From the NCBI GenBank assembly GCA_038125725.1, contig JAYPEK010000034.1, positions 1 through 37,713 on the forward strand: a DNA stretch of 37,713 nucleotides, written 5' to 3'. Positions within the stretch are counted from its first letter, which is position 1; each line of letters begins with the position of its first letter. This DNA is from TMED8 sp038125725. GTDB taxonomy: Bacteria; Pseudomonadota; Alphaproteobacteria; Rhodospirillales; Casp-alpha2. Below are positions 23,719 through 32,431 of this stretch, piece after piece. The notes below the pieces were generated by a model. It had not been told where the DNA came from, made no database searches, and saw only the letters and a program-made list of their open reading frames with translations. The position numbers and the translations under genes are program-made.

Positions 23719-23762
23719 CGACGTTCCTGCCCGTCGCAGCTTATCGGCGGCCTTCCGGAATG

Positions 23763-24722
23763 TCAGGAATCATTTTTTCCGGCCGCGTCGACAATATGAT
23801 CGCCGGGGTGGGCGGCGACAGGCGGCTCGTCCTGCTTCGGGCGCACCAGGGTAAGGCCCGCCATCATCAGCGCCACCGCGCCCCAGAACCAAGCCGAGTG
23901 GCTTTCACCGAAGACGATGATCCCCCAGGCGATGCCCGAAAGCGTGACCACATAGCCGATCTGGCTGGCGAACACGGCGCCGGCGGCGTCGATCAGGTAG
24001 ATGAACATGCCGTAGGCGACAACGTAGATCGCCGCCATCAGGATCACTGCCCATTCGACCTTCTGCGGCGGCCAAGCGGGAACCGCATAGGCGTCCATGC
24101 CGGCCATCACCAGCGCTAGCAAGATCGCTGCCGCCGTCAACATGCCCGACAGGATGACGAAGGGGTCCTCGCCCTTCGGCAGGAACCTGCCGATGACGAC
24201 ATTCTCCATGGCGTAGGACGTGGCCGCCGCGACGGCGACCAGCACCCAGGGCCAACTCAGAGGGTCGGGCAGGCCGGTGTCGGGAACGGTGAGCATCAGG
24301 ACGGCGCCGAAACCCGCCACCAGGCCCGCCGAACGCAGCCAGGAAAAGGCCTCCAGGCGGATGGCGGCGGCGAGTGCGAAGGTGGTCATCGGCACGGTCG
24401 CCGTCGCCATCGACAGCACGCCGGCGGAAACATGTTCGGCGGCGTACAGGAACAGCACTGTCGGCAACGCGGTGCCGAGGATACCGCAGGTGACGTAAAA
24501 GGCGAGATAGCGCCGGCCAAACGGCATGCGCCCCTTGCCGCGCGCCAGGTTGTAGCTGATCACCATCGCCGCGCCCAAAACCGTCTGCCAGAACGAAATG
24601 CCGATGGGGTGGTCGCCCCTGTCCAGCGCCATGATGGTGAGCACGAAAGTCCCGCCCCACAGCACGCCGACACCGACGAGGATCGCCCAGAGCGCCGGGC
24701 GCGAAGACCGGGAGGGTTTCAT
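23763..24722 (-). CDS. DMT-superfamily (EamA) transporter
   Basis: The protein has 319 residues with ten predicted membrane helices in two homologous EamA halves: GVGVLWGGTFVLT in the first, and a second half ending in IGYVVTLSGIAWGIIVFGES. The family exports amino acids and other metabolites. It follows the FAD oxidoreductase by 27 bp and precedes the PAS gene by 44 bp, so cotranscription is likely. The cytosolic C-terminus is acidic and Lys-rich. Confidence 0.88.
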   Translation of the reverse strand: MKPSRSSRPALWAILVGVGVLWGGTFVLTIMALDRGDHPIGISFWQTVLGAAMVISYNLARGKGRMPFGRRYLAFYVTCGILGTALPTVLFLYAAEHVSAGVLSMATATVPMTTFALAAAIRLEAFSWLRSAGLVAGFGAVLMLTVPDTGLPDPLSWPWVLVAVAAATSYAMENVVIGRFLPKGEDPFVILSGMLTAAAILLALVMAGMDAYAVPAWPPQKVEWAVILMAAIYVVAYGMFIYLIDAAGAVFASQIGYVVTLSGIAWGIIVFGESHSAWFWGAVALMMAGLTLVRPKQDEPPVAAHPGDHIVDAAGKNDS

Positions 24723-24749
24723 GGGAACGCCGGAAGCCGGTCCGAAAAC

Positions 24750-26036
24750 CTAGACGCCGAGCCGGTCGCGCATGCCATACCAGGCCTGGATCGCCGGCAG
24801 GAACCAGGGCCGGCCCTCATAGAACGGGATGGCGGTGAAAACGCGGTCGGCGAAGGCGCTGGCGCCGGCCTCGTCGCCGAGCATCCGGTAACCGGCCTTC
24901 TGGCCGAACCAGCGCGCCCAGACGACGCCGGAGCCGGAGAACCCGGTGGCATAGAGGACACCGTCGCGCTCCACCAGGTGCGGCACCTTTTCCACCGGAA
25001 AGGCGACATAGCCCCACCAGACATGGCTGACGCCGACGCCGTCGATTTCCGGGAACAGCGTGGTCAGCCGGTTGTAGAGCCGGTCGTAGGGGAGCGGCTG
25101 ATCGGGCTCGCCCTTGTCGTAGATGCGCCCTCCCATGAGGATGCGCTTGCCGTCCGGCGTCGGGCGGTAGTAGTTGCTCATGATCCGGGTCTCGCCGGCC
25201 ATGCGCCGCTTCGGCATCAGGGTTTCCATCATGTTGGGCGAGATTTCGTCGGTGACCAGGATCTGGCTCGCGACCGGCACCAGACGCCGGCGCAGCCACG
25301 GAATGCCGCCGTCCGTATAGCCGTTGGTGCAGACCAGCACCTGGCGGGTGCGCACCCGGCCGCGCGTGGTGAACACCTCGAATTCGTCGCCGTCGCGGCG
25401 GATGCCCTCGACCCGGGTCTGGGCCAGGACCTTGGCGCCGGCCTCGAGCGTCTTATCCAGAATGCCCTTCAGCAGCATCGCCGGGTGCAGGCCGCCGATG
25501 TCGGGCCGGACGATACCGCCGTGGTAGAGATCGGTGCCCATCTCGTCCTTCTGGTTCTCGCGCGGCACCACGAAGGCGCCGAGATCGAAGTTCTCGTTCA
25601 GCAGATCAGCGTCGCGGGCCAGGCCGTCATAGTGCTCGGGCCGGCTGGCGCCGGTGAAACGCCCAGACAGCGAGAACATGCAATCGATGCCCTCGTCCTC
25701 GATGAAGCGCTTGATGTCGGCACGCGCCGCGACGCCTTCGGCATACATTTCCGTGGCACGGAGAGGACCGTATTTCTTAATCAGGCTGGTGATGGAAGGA
25801 TAGAGGTTGCCGCTGGCAATGCCGCCCGAACGCGTCGAGGCCCCGATGCCGGGGTCGCCGGCGTCGAACACCTGCACGCTGCGCCCCGCCCGCGCCAAAA
25901 CCAGCGCCGCCGAGAGACCGGCGTATCCGGCGCCGACGATGACCGCATCGGAGGTCGCGTCCACGTCCAACACGGGCTGCGGCTCGGGCGGCGCCGCCTC
26001 CCACCAATAGGGCGTGAACTTAGGGCTCGGGTTCAT
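24750..26036 (-). CDS. FAD-dependent amine/amino-acid oxidase (DAO family)
   Basis: The protein has 428 residues. The dinucleotide-binding GAGYAG (35-40) is followed by SAALVLARAG. The ASTRSGGIASGNL and C-terminal GFSGSGVVWARWFGQK segments match gamma-glutamylputrescine oxidase/DadA-like enzymes. It should oxidatively deaminate an amine or N-alkyl amino acid with FAD. The substrate is not determined. The ATG overlaps the stop of the lipoprotein hydrolase (ATGA) and has GGGAG upstream. Confidence 0.87.
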   Translation of the reverse strand: MNPSPKFTPYWWEAAPPEPQPVLDVDATSDAVIVGAGYAGLSAALVLARAGRSVQVFDAGDPGIGASTRSGGIASGNLYPSITSLIKKYGPLRATEMYAEGVAARADIKRFIEDEGIDCMFSLSGRFTGASRPEHYDGLARDADLLNENFDLGAFVVPRENQKDEMGTDLYHGGIVRPDIGGLHPAMLLKGILDKTLEAGAKVLAQTRVEGIRRDGDEFEVFTTRGRVRTRQVLVCTNGYTDGGIPWLRRRLVPVASQILVTDEISPNMMETLMPKRRMAGETRIMSNYYRPTPDGKRILMGGRIYDKGEPDQPLPYDRLYNRLTTLFPEIDGVGVSHVWWGYVAFPVEKVPHLVERDGVLYATGFSGSGVVWARWFGQKAGYRMLGDEAGASAFADRVFTAIPFYEGRPWFLPAIQAWYGMRDRLGV

Positions 26037-27010
26037 TTGTCTTCTCCCAACAACATCATGGCGTCGCGCCGGTCGGCCTTCGACGGCAGCGGCGCCGACG
26101 GGTCGGCCATCCAGGCGGCCAAATCCTTCCAGACGGTGATCGCCGGCAGGTCGCGCAGCAACATATGATATCCGCCTTCGTAGATGGCGACCCTGACTCC
26201 TTCAGGCAGGTTCTCCAGCATGCGCCGCGTCGGGCGCTTCGGTATGACTTGATCCCTTTCGCCGTAAAGAATCAAGGCCGGCCTTGTCAGTTTCGGCGAT
26301 GCCGCCAGTGCCGCGTCCATCAGATTGACCAGGCCGTAGATGGTGCCGACGCGGGTTTCCTTGATCACCAGCGGGTCCTCGCCCAAGCGCCTCAGCATCT
26401 CGATATTATCCGACGGCAGGATGCCGAGCCCCTGGCCGGTCAGCGTCAGCCAGGGCATGGAATGCGCGCCCAGCCACAATGCGGCGCGCTGGTACCAGGG
26501 CATGGTGGCGCGGCCCCAAACCGCCGGCGCCACCAGGATGACGCCGCTTACGTCCGGGAGCCCGTCTTCGGCGGCAAGCATGGCAACCGCGCCGCCCATG
26601 GACATGCCGAGCAGATAGACGGGCGTCGAGGGATAGCGCCGTTTCAATGCTGCCAAGGCATCGCGGGCGTCGTCGGCATAGGCTTTGGCGCCGGCCCAGG
26701 TGCCGGGTGCCGGCGCGGCGCCGAACCCGCGCTGGTCGTAGGCGAAGGCGCGGATGCCATGGGGGGCTAGGAAATCACCGGGGTCGTCGAAGAACAGCGA
26801 ATAGTCGTTGAAGCCGTGCAGCGCCAGCACCACCGCCTTCGGCTCTGTATCGTCGGGGCCCCAGGTGCGGGCCGGCAATTCGACGCCGTCGGCGGCGGTG
26901 AAGGCTGTGTTGGTGAACGTCGGTTCGGAGACCCGCGCGCCCGGCGGATGCACGGCCGGCGCGCAGGCCGCCAGCAGGAGCGCCAGCAGCGCGAATCCGG
27001 ACAGCTTCAA
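26033..27010 (-). CDS. Alpha/beta hydrolase lipoprotein
   Basis: The protein has 325 residues and uses a TTG start: GGAGG lies seven bases upstream, and the TTG overlaps the stop of the ABC ATPase gene (TTGA). The signal ends in a lipobox (LLLAAC, Cys16), so it is membrane-anchored outside the cytoplasm. The hydrolase fold has LHGFNDYS (oxyanion), the nucleophile S137 in GMSMGG, an acid in YGERDQVIP and a His in GGYHMLL, closest to monoacylglycerol lipase/lysophospholipase types. Together with the ABC ATPase it suggests envelope lipid handling, which is inference. Confidence 0.9.
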   Translation of the reverse strand: MKLSGFALLALLLAACAPAVHPPGARVSEPTFTNTAFTAADGVELPARTWGPDDTEPKAVVLALHGFNDYSLFFDDPGDFLAPHGIRAFAYDQRGFGAAPAPGTWAGAKAYADDARDALAALKRRYPSTPVYLLGMSMGGAVAMLAAEDGLPDVSGVILVAPAVWGRATMPWYQRAALWLGAHSMPWLTLTGQGLGILPSDNIEMLRRLGEDPLVIKETRVGTIYGLVNLMDAALAASPKLTRPALILYGERDQVIPKRPTRRMLENLPEGVRVAIYEGGYHMLLRDLPAITVWKDLAAWMADPSAPLPSKADRRDAMMLLGEDK

Positions 27011-27999
27011 CGTGCCGCCTCCGGCCGGCCGGTGAGATTGAGGAAAATGTCTTCCAGTTCGGCCTCGCGGGTGGTGACGTCGATGATCTCGAGCCCGGCG
27101 GCGCCGACGGCGGCGAGGATTTGGCCGCTGGTGACGGTACTCGGCGGAAAGGCAACGCGGATCAGCCTCGGCCCCTGCAACTCGGCGGTGAAGCCGGCCA
27201 GTTCCGCCGGCACGTCCGACAGGTCCCGGTCGACGGTGATGCGCATTTCCTTGGCATCGAGCCTGGCCAGCAGTGTCGGCGTCGGCTCGCAGGCGATGAG
27301 GCGGCCCTGGTCGATGATGGCGATGGTGTCGCACATGCTCTCGGCCTCCTCCAGGTAATGCGTGGTCAAGAGCACCGTCGTGCCTTCCGCGTTCATGCGC
27401 TTCACGTGGCTCCAGAGCTGGCGGCGCAAATCCACGTCGACGCCGGCCGAGGGTTCGTCCAGGACAAGCACCGGCGGCGAGTGCACCATGGCCTTGCCGA
27501 CCAGCAACCGCCGGCGCATGCCGCCGGACAGCGAGCGCGTGTAGGCGTCGGCCTTGTCGGAAAGGCCGACCGCCTCCAAAACCTCGTCGGTGTGCCTGTC
27601 CGGCTTGGGAATGCCGTAGAGCCCGGCCTGCAGTTCCAGCATCTCGCGCGGCGTGAAATAGGGGTCGATGTTGAGTTCCTGCGGCACCACGCCGATGCAG
27701 CGGCGCGCGGCGCGCATGTCGCGCTCAATGTCGTAGCCCCAGACGCTGGCGCTGCCGGCGCTCTTGGTCACCAGGCCGGCGATGATGTTGATCAGCGTCG
27801 ATTTGCCCGCGCCGTTGGGGCCCAAAAGCCCGAAGAAGGAGCCCGGCGGGATCACCAGATCGACCCCGTCGAGTGCCGGCTTCGGTGTCGGTTTCGGGGC
27901 CTTTGCACCGCTGGAAGCATAGGTCTTCGACAGACCGGCGATGGCGATGGCGTGGTCCGGTTGGGCGCCGGCGCGGGTGGTGGTGGAGAAATAGGCCAT
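27007..27999 (-). CDS. ABC transporter ATP-binding protein (DrrA/YadG-like)
   Basis: The protein has 330 residues. All nucleotide-binding elements are present: Walker A GPNGAGKST (60-68), Q-loop Q107, signature LSGGM (157-161), Walker B VLVLDEP (177-183) and H-loop H214. A C-terminal extension of about 80 residues is typical of ABC-2 export ATPases. A Lys/Pro-rich insertion (about 33-41) sits before the first strand. No permease gene lies next to it; the operon continues with a lipoprotein hydrolase instead. The upstream region has no obvious ribosome site. Confidence 0.92.
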   Translation of the reverse strand: MAYFSTTTRAGAQPDHAIAIAGLSKTYASSGAKAPKPTPKPALDGVDLVIPPGSFFGLLGPNGAGKSTLINIIAGLVTKSAGSASVWGYDIERDMRAARRCIGVVPQELNIDPYFTPREMLELQAGLYGIPKPDRHTDEVLEAVGLSDKADAYTRSLSGGMRRRLLVGKAMVHSPPVLVLDEPSAGVDVDLRRQLWSHVKRMNAEGTTVLLTTHYLEEAESMCDTIAIIDQGRLIACEPTPTLLARLDAKEMRITVDRDLSDVPAELAGFTAELQGPRLIRVAFPPSTVTSGQILAAVGAAGLEIIDVTTREAELEDIFLNLTGRPEAAR

Positions 28000-28039
28000 G
28001 GCGTTGCATCGCGCGCACCGGCCCGGCTGTCAAGCGGCG

Positions 28040-28067
28040 TTGATTCCGGCAGCCCTTTGGGTATCAT
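28040..28067 (+). promoter_or_regulatory. Putative sigma70-type promoter of the zf-CHCC-polA operon
   Basis: TTGATT (28040-28045) and TATCAT (28062-28067) are separated by 16 bp. The -10 matches consensus at five of six positions. Transcription would start near 28074, giving a leader of about 57 nt before the AAGGA ribosome site. Confidence 0.55.
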
Positions 28068-28130
28068 CGGGCGGTACCACCCAGCGCCCCGTCGGGCGCC
28101 TCAGGCCCACCGCCAGCAAGGACCCTCGCC

Positions 28131-28328
28131 ATGACCGATGCCAATCCCGCCCTCGCCGACGAGATCATCGAGGTGACCACGAAGCGCGTTGCCTGCGACG
28201 GCGGCGGTGGCGCGCTCGGCCATCCCCGGGTGTTCCTGGAGATGGGCGACAAGACCGAGATCGTCTGCCCCTACTGCTCGCGCCATTACGTCCTGGCCGA
28301 GGGAGCGCCGCTGGACGCCGGGCACTAG
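28131..28328 (+). CDS. Zinc-finger (zf-CHCC) protein, NDUFS6-like
   Basis: This is a small protein of 65 residues. The family pattern is complete: C-D-GGGGALGHPRVFL with the Cys and His, then IVCPYCSRHYVL with CxxC. It is related to the mitochondrial complex I accessory subunit NDUFS6, whose zinc site uses Cys-His-Cys-Cys, and bacterial homologs are common in alphaproteobacteria. A role in complex I assembly is inferred from homology. AAGGA precedes the ATG. It is seven bases upstream of polA. Confidence 0.93.
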   Translation: MTDANPALADEIIEVTTKRVACDGGGGALGHPRVFLEMGDKTEIVCPYCSRHYVLAEGAPLDAGH

Positions 28329-28335
28329 GCCCGGC

Positions 28336-31131
28336 ATGGCCGACACCCCCGAACATCTGTTCCTGGTCGACGGTTCCGGTTTCATCTTCCGGGCCTATTT
28401 CGCCGGCATGGCGTCGCGCCAGCGCACCATGACGCGTTCCGACGGCACGCCGACCAACGCCGTCTATATCTACACACGGATGCTGCTGAAACTGATCGAG
28501 GACACCGAGGCCGACTACGTCGCCGTGATCTTCGACCGCGCGCGCAAGACCTTCCGCAATGACATCTATCCCGAATACAAGGCGCACCGTCCCGACCCGC
28601 CGGAAGACCTGATCCCGCAGTTCCAGCTGGTGCGCGACGCCACCGAGGCCATGAACGTGCCGGCCGTCTCGATGGAGAACTACGAGGCCGACGACCTGAT
28701 CGCCACCTACGCCGTCGAAGCCGCCAAGCGCGGCATGGAAGTGACCATCGTGTCGTCGGACAAGGACCTGATGCAGATCGTCGACGGCAACATCACCATG
28801 CTGGACGCCATGAAGAACAAGGTGATCGGCCCCGATGACGTGGTCGAGAAGTTCGGCGTCGGCCCCGACAAGGTCATCGACGTGCAGGCGCTGGCCGGCG
28901 ATTCCACCGACAACGTGCCCGGTATCCAGGGCATCGGCATCAAGACCGCGGCGCAGTTGATCAACGAATATGGCGATCTGGATACGCTGCTCGCCCGCGC
29001 GGAGGAGGTCAAACAGCCGAAGCGCCGCGAGAAGCTGATCGAACAGGCCGACATGGCGCGCATCTCGCGCGAACTGGTGACGCTGAAGCCGGACGTGCCC
29101 GTCGAACGCCCGATCGAGGATTTCCGCAAGGTCGCACCGGACCCCGACGTGCTGCTGGGCTTCCTGCGCGAACAGGAATTCAACTCGCTGATCCCGTCGG
29201 TGGCGGCGAAGCTGGGCGTCGAGGCAGAGGCGGCAATGCCCGCCGGTGCCGCCGAAGCGGCGGAAGCGCAGCCCGAAACCACCGAGTACGAACTGGTGCA
29301 GACGCTGGATGACTTGAAGCGCTGGATTGAGGCGGCGGAGAAAGCCGGCGAGGTCGCCGTCGACACCGAGACCACCAGCCTCGATTCCATGCAAGCCGAA
29401 CTGGTCGGCGTGTCGCTGTCGGTGGAACCGGGCCGCGCCTGCTACATTCCACTGGCGCACAAGGCCGCCGGCACGGGCGAGACCGGTGATCTCCTGGACG
29501 GCGGCGGTAGCGCCGCGGAGGCACCCAAGCAGGTGCCCTTCGACGAAGCGCTTCAGCTGTTGAAGCCGTTGCTGGCGGACCCGAGCGTCCTCAAGATCGG
29601 CCAGAACCTCAAGTACGACATGCAGGTGCTGCGTCGTTACGGCCTCGACATCACGCCCCTGGACGACACCATGCTGCTCTCCTACGTCTTGGAGGGCGGA
29701 CTGCATGGGCATGGCATGGACGAACTGGCGCGCGAGCATTTGGGGCTGGAGACGGTCAAGTTCAAGGACGTGGTCGGTTCGGGCAAGAGCCAGATCACCT
29801 TCGATCTGGTGCCGCTCGAACAGGCCCGCGACTACGCCGCCGAGGACGCCGACATCACGCTCCGGCTGCACCGGCTGTTCAAGCCGCGCCTCGCCGAAGA
29901 GCATATGGTCAGCGTCTACGAGACACTGGAGCGCCCGTTGGTACCGGTGCTGGAGGAGATGGAGCACGCCGGCATCCGGGTCGATGCGACGGAACTGAAG
30001 CGGCTCTCGGACGATTTCGCCAAGCGCATGGCGGACCTGGAGGTCGAGGCACACAAACTGGCCGGGCGTGAGTTCAACGTCGGCTCGCCGAAGCAGTTGG
30101 GCGAGATCCTGTTCGATGAGATGAGCCTGCCCGGCGGCAAGAAGGGCAAGACCGGCGCCTATGCCACCGGCGCCGACGTGCTGGAAGGCCTGGCCGCCGA
30201 AGGCCACGACCTGCCGCAGCGCATCCTCGATTGGCGACAACTGTCGAAACTGAAGAGCACCTACACGGACGCGCTGGTCGCCGCGATCAACCCGCAGACC
30301 GGCCGCGTGCATACGTCTTATGCGCAAGCCGCGACGACGACGGGGCGCTTGTCGTCGTCCGATCCCAACCTGCAGAACATTCCCGTGCGCACCGAAGAGG
30401 GCCGTAAGATCCGCCGCGCCTTCGTGCCGGACAAGGGCCATGTGCTGCTGTCGGCGGATTATTCGCAGATCGAGCTTCGGCTGCTCGCCCACGTCGCCGG
30501 CATTGATGCCTTGAAGCAAGCCTTCCACGAAGGCCAGGACATCCACGCCATCACCGCCAACCAAGTGTTCGGCGAACCCATCGAGGGCATGGACCCGATG
30601 ACGCGCCGCAATGCCAAGGCCATCAACTTCGGCATCATCTACGGCATTTCCGCCTTCGGGCTGGCGCGGCAGCTTGGCATCTCCAACGGCGAGGCCAGGG
30701 ACTATATCGACGCCTACTTCGAGAAATATCCCGGCATCAAGGACTACATGGAACGCACCAAGGCGCAGGCGCGGGAGCTCGGCTACGTCGAGACGCTTTA
30801 CGGCCGCAAGTGCCACACCCGCGGCATCAACGACAAGAACCCCAACATGCGGGGCTTCGCCGAGCGCGCCGCCATCAACGCCCCGATCCAGGGCGGCGCC
30901 GCCGACATCATCAAGCGCGCCATGGTGCGGCTGCCGGATGCGCTCACCGACGCCAAGCTCGCGGCCCGGATGCTGTTGCAGGTGCACGACGAACTGGTGT
31001 TCGAGGTGCCGGACGCCGAGCTCGACGACACCACGGCGCTGGTCAAGAAGGTGATGGAGGGCGCGGCGCACCTGGACGTGCCGTTGGTCGCCGACGCCGG
31101 CCACGGCGCCAACTGGGACGAAGCGCACTGA
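28336..31131 (+). CDS. polA: DNA polymerase I
   Basis: The enzyme has 931 residues with three domains. The 5' nuclease domain starts at LFLVDGSGFIFRAYF. The 3'-5' proofreading domain is intact: DTE (D343, E345), GQNLKYD and YAAEDAD. The polymerase domain has DPNLQNIP, DYSQIELR (D708), RRNAKAINFGIIYG and VHDELVFEV (D885). It fills gaps and removes primers. The ATG is chosen because the 5' nuclease domain begins directly after it; longer frames run through the upstream zinc-finger gene. Its stop overlaps the start of the transaminase gene by one base. Confidence 0.97.
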   Translation: MADTPEHLFLVDGSGFIFRAYFAGMASRQRTMTRSDGTPTNAVYIYTRMLLKLIEDTEADYVAVIFDRARKTFRNDIYPEYKAHRPDPPEDLIPQFQLVRDATEAMNVPAVSMENYEADDLIATYAVEAAKRGMEVTIVSSDKDLMQIVDGNITMLDAMKNKVIGPDDVVEKFGVGPDKVIDVQALAGDSTDNVPGIQGIGIKTAAQLINEYGDLDTLLARAEEVKQPKRREKLIEQADMARISRELVTLKPDVPVERPIEDFRKVAPDPDVLLGFLREQEFNSLIPSVAAKLGVEAEAAMPAGAAEAAEAQPETTEYELVQTLDDLKRWIEAAEKAGEVAVDTETTSLDSMQAELVGVSLSVEPGRACYIPLAHKAAGTGETGDLLDGGGSAAEAPKQVPFDEALQLLKPLLADPSVLKIGQNLKYDMQVLRRYGLDITPLDDTMLLSYVLEGGLHGHGMDELAREHLGLETVKFKDVVGSGKSQITFDLVPLEQARDYAAEDADITLRLHRLFKPRLAEEHMVSVYETLERPLVPVLEEMEHAGIRVDATELKRLSDDFAKRMADLEVEAHKLAGREFNVGSPKQLGEILFDEMSLPGGKKGKTGAYATGADVLEGLAAEGHDLPQRILDWRQLSKLKSTYTDALVAAINPQTGRVHTSYAQAATTTGRLSSSDPNLQNIPVRTEEGRKIRRAFVPDKGHVLLSADYSQIELRLLAHVAGIDALKQAFHEGQDIHAITANQVFGEPIEGMDPMTRRNAKAINFGIIYGISAFGLARQLGISNGEARDYIDAYFEKYPGIKDYMERTKAQARELGYVETLYGRKCHTRGINDKNPNMRGFAERAAINAPIQGGAADIIKRAMVRLPDALTDAKLAARMLLQVHDELVFEVPDAELDDTTALVKKVMEGAAHLDVPLVADAGHGANWDEAH

Positions 31132-32021
31132 TGGCGCCGGCCTTCCCGCCGGGAATTGCCTACATCGACGGTGACTACATGCCCATGGCCGAGGCCAAAA
31201 TCTCGGTGCTGGATTGGGGGTTTTTGCGCTCGGATGCCACCTACGACGTGGTGCATGTCTGGCAGCGGCGGTTCTTCCGGCTCGACGCTCACATTGAGCG
31301 CTTCCTCGCCTCCATCGAAAAGCTGCGCATGCAACTGCCGTTCGGGCGCGAGCGGCTGGAGGCGATCTTGAAGGAATGCGTGCGCCGCGCGGAACTGGAC
31401 GACGCCTATGTGGAGATGGTGCTGACGCGCGGCGTGTCCCCCACCTTCAGCCGCGACCCGCGCGACGCGGTGCCGACCTTCATCGCCTTCGCCATCCCAT
31501 TCGGCTGGGTGGCGAACGAAGAGCAGCGCCAGCGGGGCATCGATCTGCACCTGGCCGACCAGCAACGCATTCCGCCCTCGGCCGTCGATCCGACGGTGAA
31601 GAACTACCATTGGCTGGATCTGGTGGCCGGGCTCTATCAGGCCTATGACGCGGGGGCGGAGAACGTCATCCTGCGCGACGGGGCCGGCAACGTCGCCGAA
31701 GGGCCCGGGTTCAACCTTTTCGCGGTGACGGGAGAGACCGTCGTCACCCCGGACAGTGGCGTCCTCGAAGGTATCACCCGGGCCACGGCGCTGGAACTTT
31801 TGGCGGAACTGGGCCGGCCGGCCGAGGCCGCGCCGCTATCGGCCGAGGCGCTTCTGGCGGCGGACGAGGCGTTCATCACGTCCACCGCCGGCGGCGTCAT
31901 GGCGGTGCGCGCCATCGATGGCCGGCGCTTCCCGGCCGGCGCGCCCGGGCCGGTGACCCGCGAGCTGACCGAACTCTACTGGGCCAAGCATTCGGACCCG
32001 GCCTGGACGACGCCGGTCTAG
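31131..32021 (+). CDS. Class IV aminotransferase, (R)-amine transaminase-like
   Basis: The protein has 296 residues and is PLP fold type IV. The Schiff-base lysine is K157 in TVKNYHW, and the VAEGPGFNLF segment holds the conserved Glu. The N-terminal SDATYDVVHVW followed by FFRLDAHIERF resembles (R)-selective amine transaminases more than BCAT or D-alanine transaminases. Substrate preference still needs assay, so BCAT-like activity cannot be excluded. The ATG is at the polA stop (TGATG), meaning a metabolic gene is translationally coupled to a repair polymerase. Confidence 0.87.
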   Translation: MAPAFPPGIAYIDGDYMPMAEAKISVLDWGFLRSDATYDVVHVWQRRFFRLDAHIERFLASIEKLRMQLPFGRERLEAILKECVRRAELDDAYVEMVLTRGVSPTFSRDPRDAVPTFIAFAIPFGWVANEEQRQRGIDLHLADQQRIPPSAVDPTVKNYHWLDLVAGLYQAYDAGAENVILRDGAGNVAEGPGFNLFAVTGETVVTPDSGVLEGITRATALELLAELGRPAEAAPLSAEALLAADEAFITSTAGGVMAVRAIDGRRFPAGAPGPVTRELTELYWAKHSDPAWTTPV

Positions 32022-32029
32022 GACGCCGG

Positions 32030-32308
32030 TCAGCGCCCGTCTTCCGGCAGCCACACGGAAACCGACTGGTACCCACCGTTGTCGGCGACATTGCCCGCCG
32101 TGGGTACCTCCTTGGGCATCTGCTTGAACAGGATGTAGCTCTGTGCTTCGGTGCTCAAGGGCACGCTCACCGCGCCCGTCGGCTGGGTGCCGGCATCACG
32201 CTCGACGACGCCGACGTATTCCCACGGCGCATCGGTGACGTTGCTCAGGAAATCCTGGTTGTCCGCCACCCAAAGGGCGGCAAAGGGGATCAGGGCGAGA
32301 GCGAACAT
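32030..32308 (-). CDS. Small hypothetical protein
   Basis: The protein has 92 residues and is not recognised. The ATG has GGAGGAAGG just upstream, a strong ribosome site. The N-terminus MFALALIPFAALWVAD is hydrophobic but short, so it may be a membrane anchor or an uncleaved signal. The rest is polar with no Cys and ends in YQSVSVWLPEDGR. It is convergent with the transaminase (8 bp apart) and divergent from the VOC gene. Confidence 0.72.
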   Translation of the reverse strand: MFALALIPFAALWVADNQDFLSNVTDAPWEYVGVVERDAGTQPTGAVSVPLSTEAQSYILFKQMPKEVPTAGNVADNGGYQSVSVWLPEDGR

Positions 32309-32373
32309 GGTTCCTTCCTCCAAGTTCCGTTGTTCGGACAGGATTGAAGATGGACCGGCAAGGCGGCTGAAAT

Positions 32374-32402
32374 GGGCCCGGAATAAGGTGATTTTTGGGC
32401 CC
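32374..32402. promoter_or_regulatory. Paired GGGCCC palindromes in a divergent promoter region
   Basis: GGGCCC occurs at 32374-32379 and 32397-32402, 23 bp centre to centre (about two helical turns), with an AT-rich stretch between. It lies in the 123-bp gap between the small hypothetical gene and the VOC gene. It could be a regulator site or chance in GC-rich DNA. Confidence 0.25.
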
Positions 32403-32431
32403 GTCGTTTTCCGCGCCGCAGGGAGAGAGAC

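Noticed and set aside
24432..26168. Open frame of 578 codons antisense to the FAD oxidase and DMT genes
   Set aside because: It is a composition-driven shadow with no motifs, spanning the boundary of two real genes.
28165..31128. Open frame of about 987 codons antisense to polA
   Set aside because: It mirrors the codon pattern of the real GC-rich gene, is His/Arg/Gln-rich without any domain, and is covered by the unmistakable polA on the other strand.
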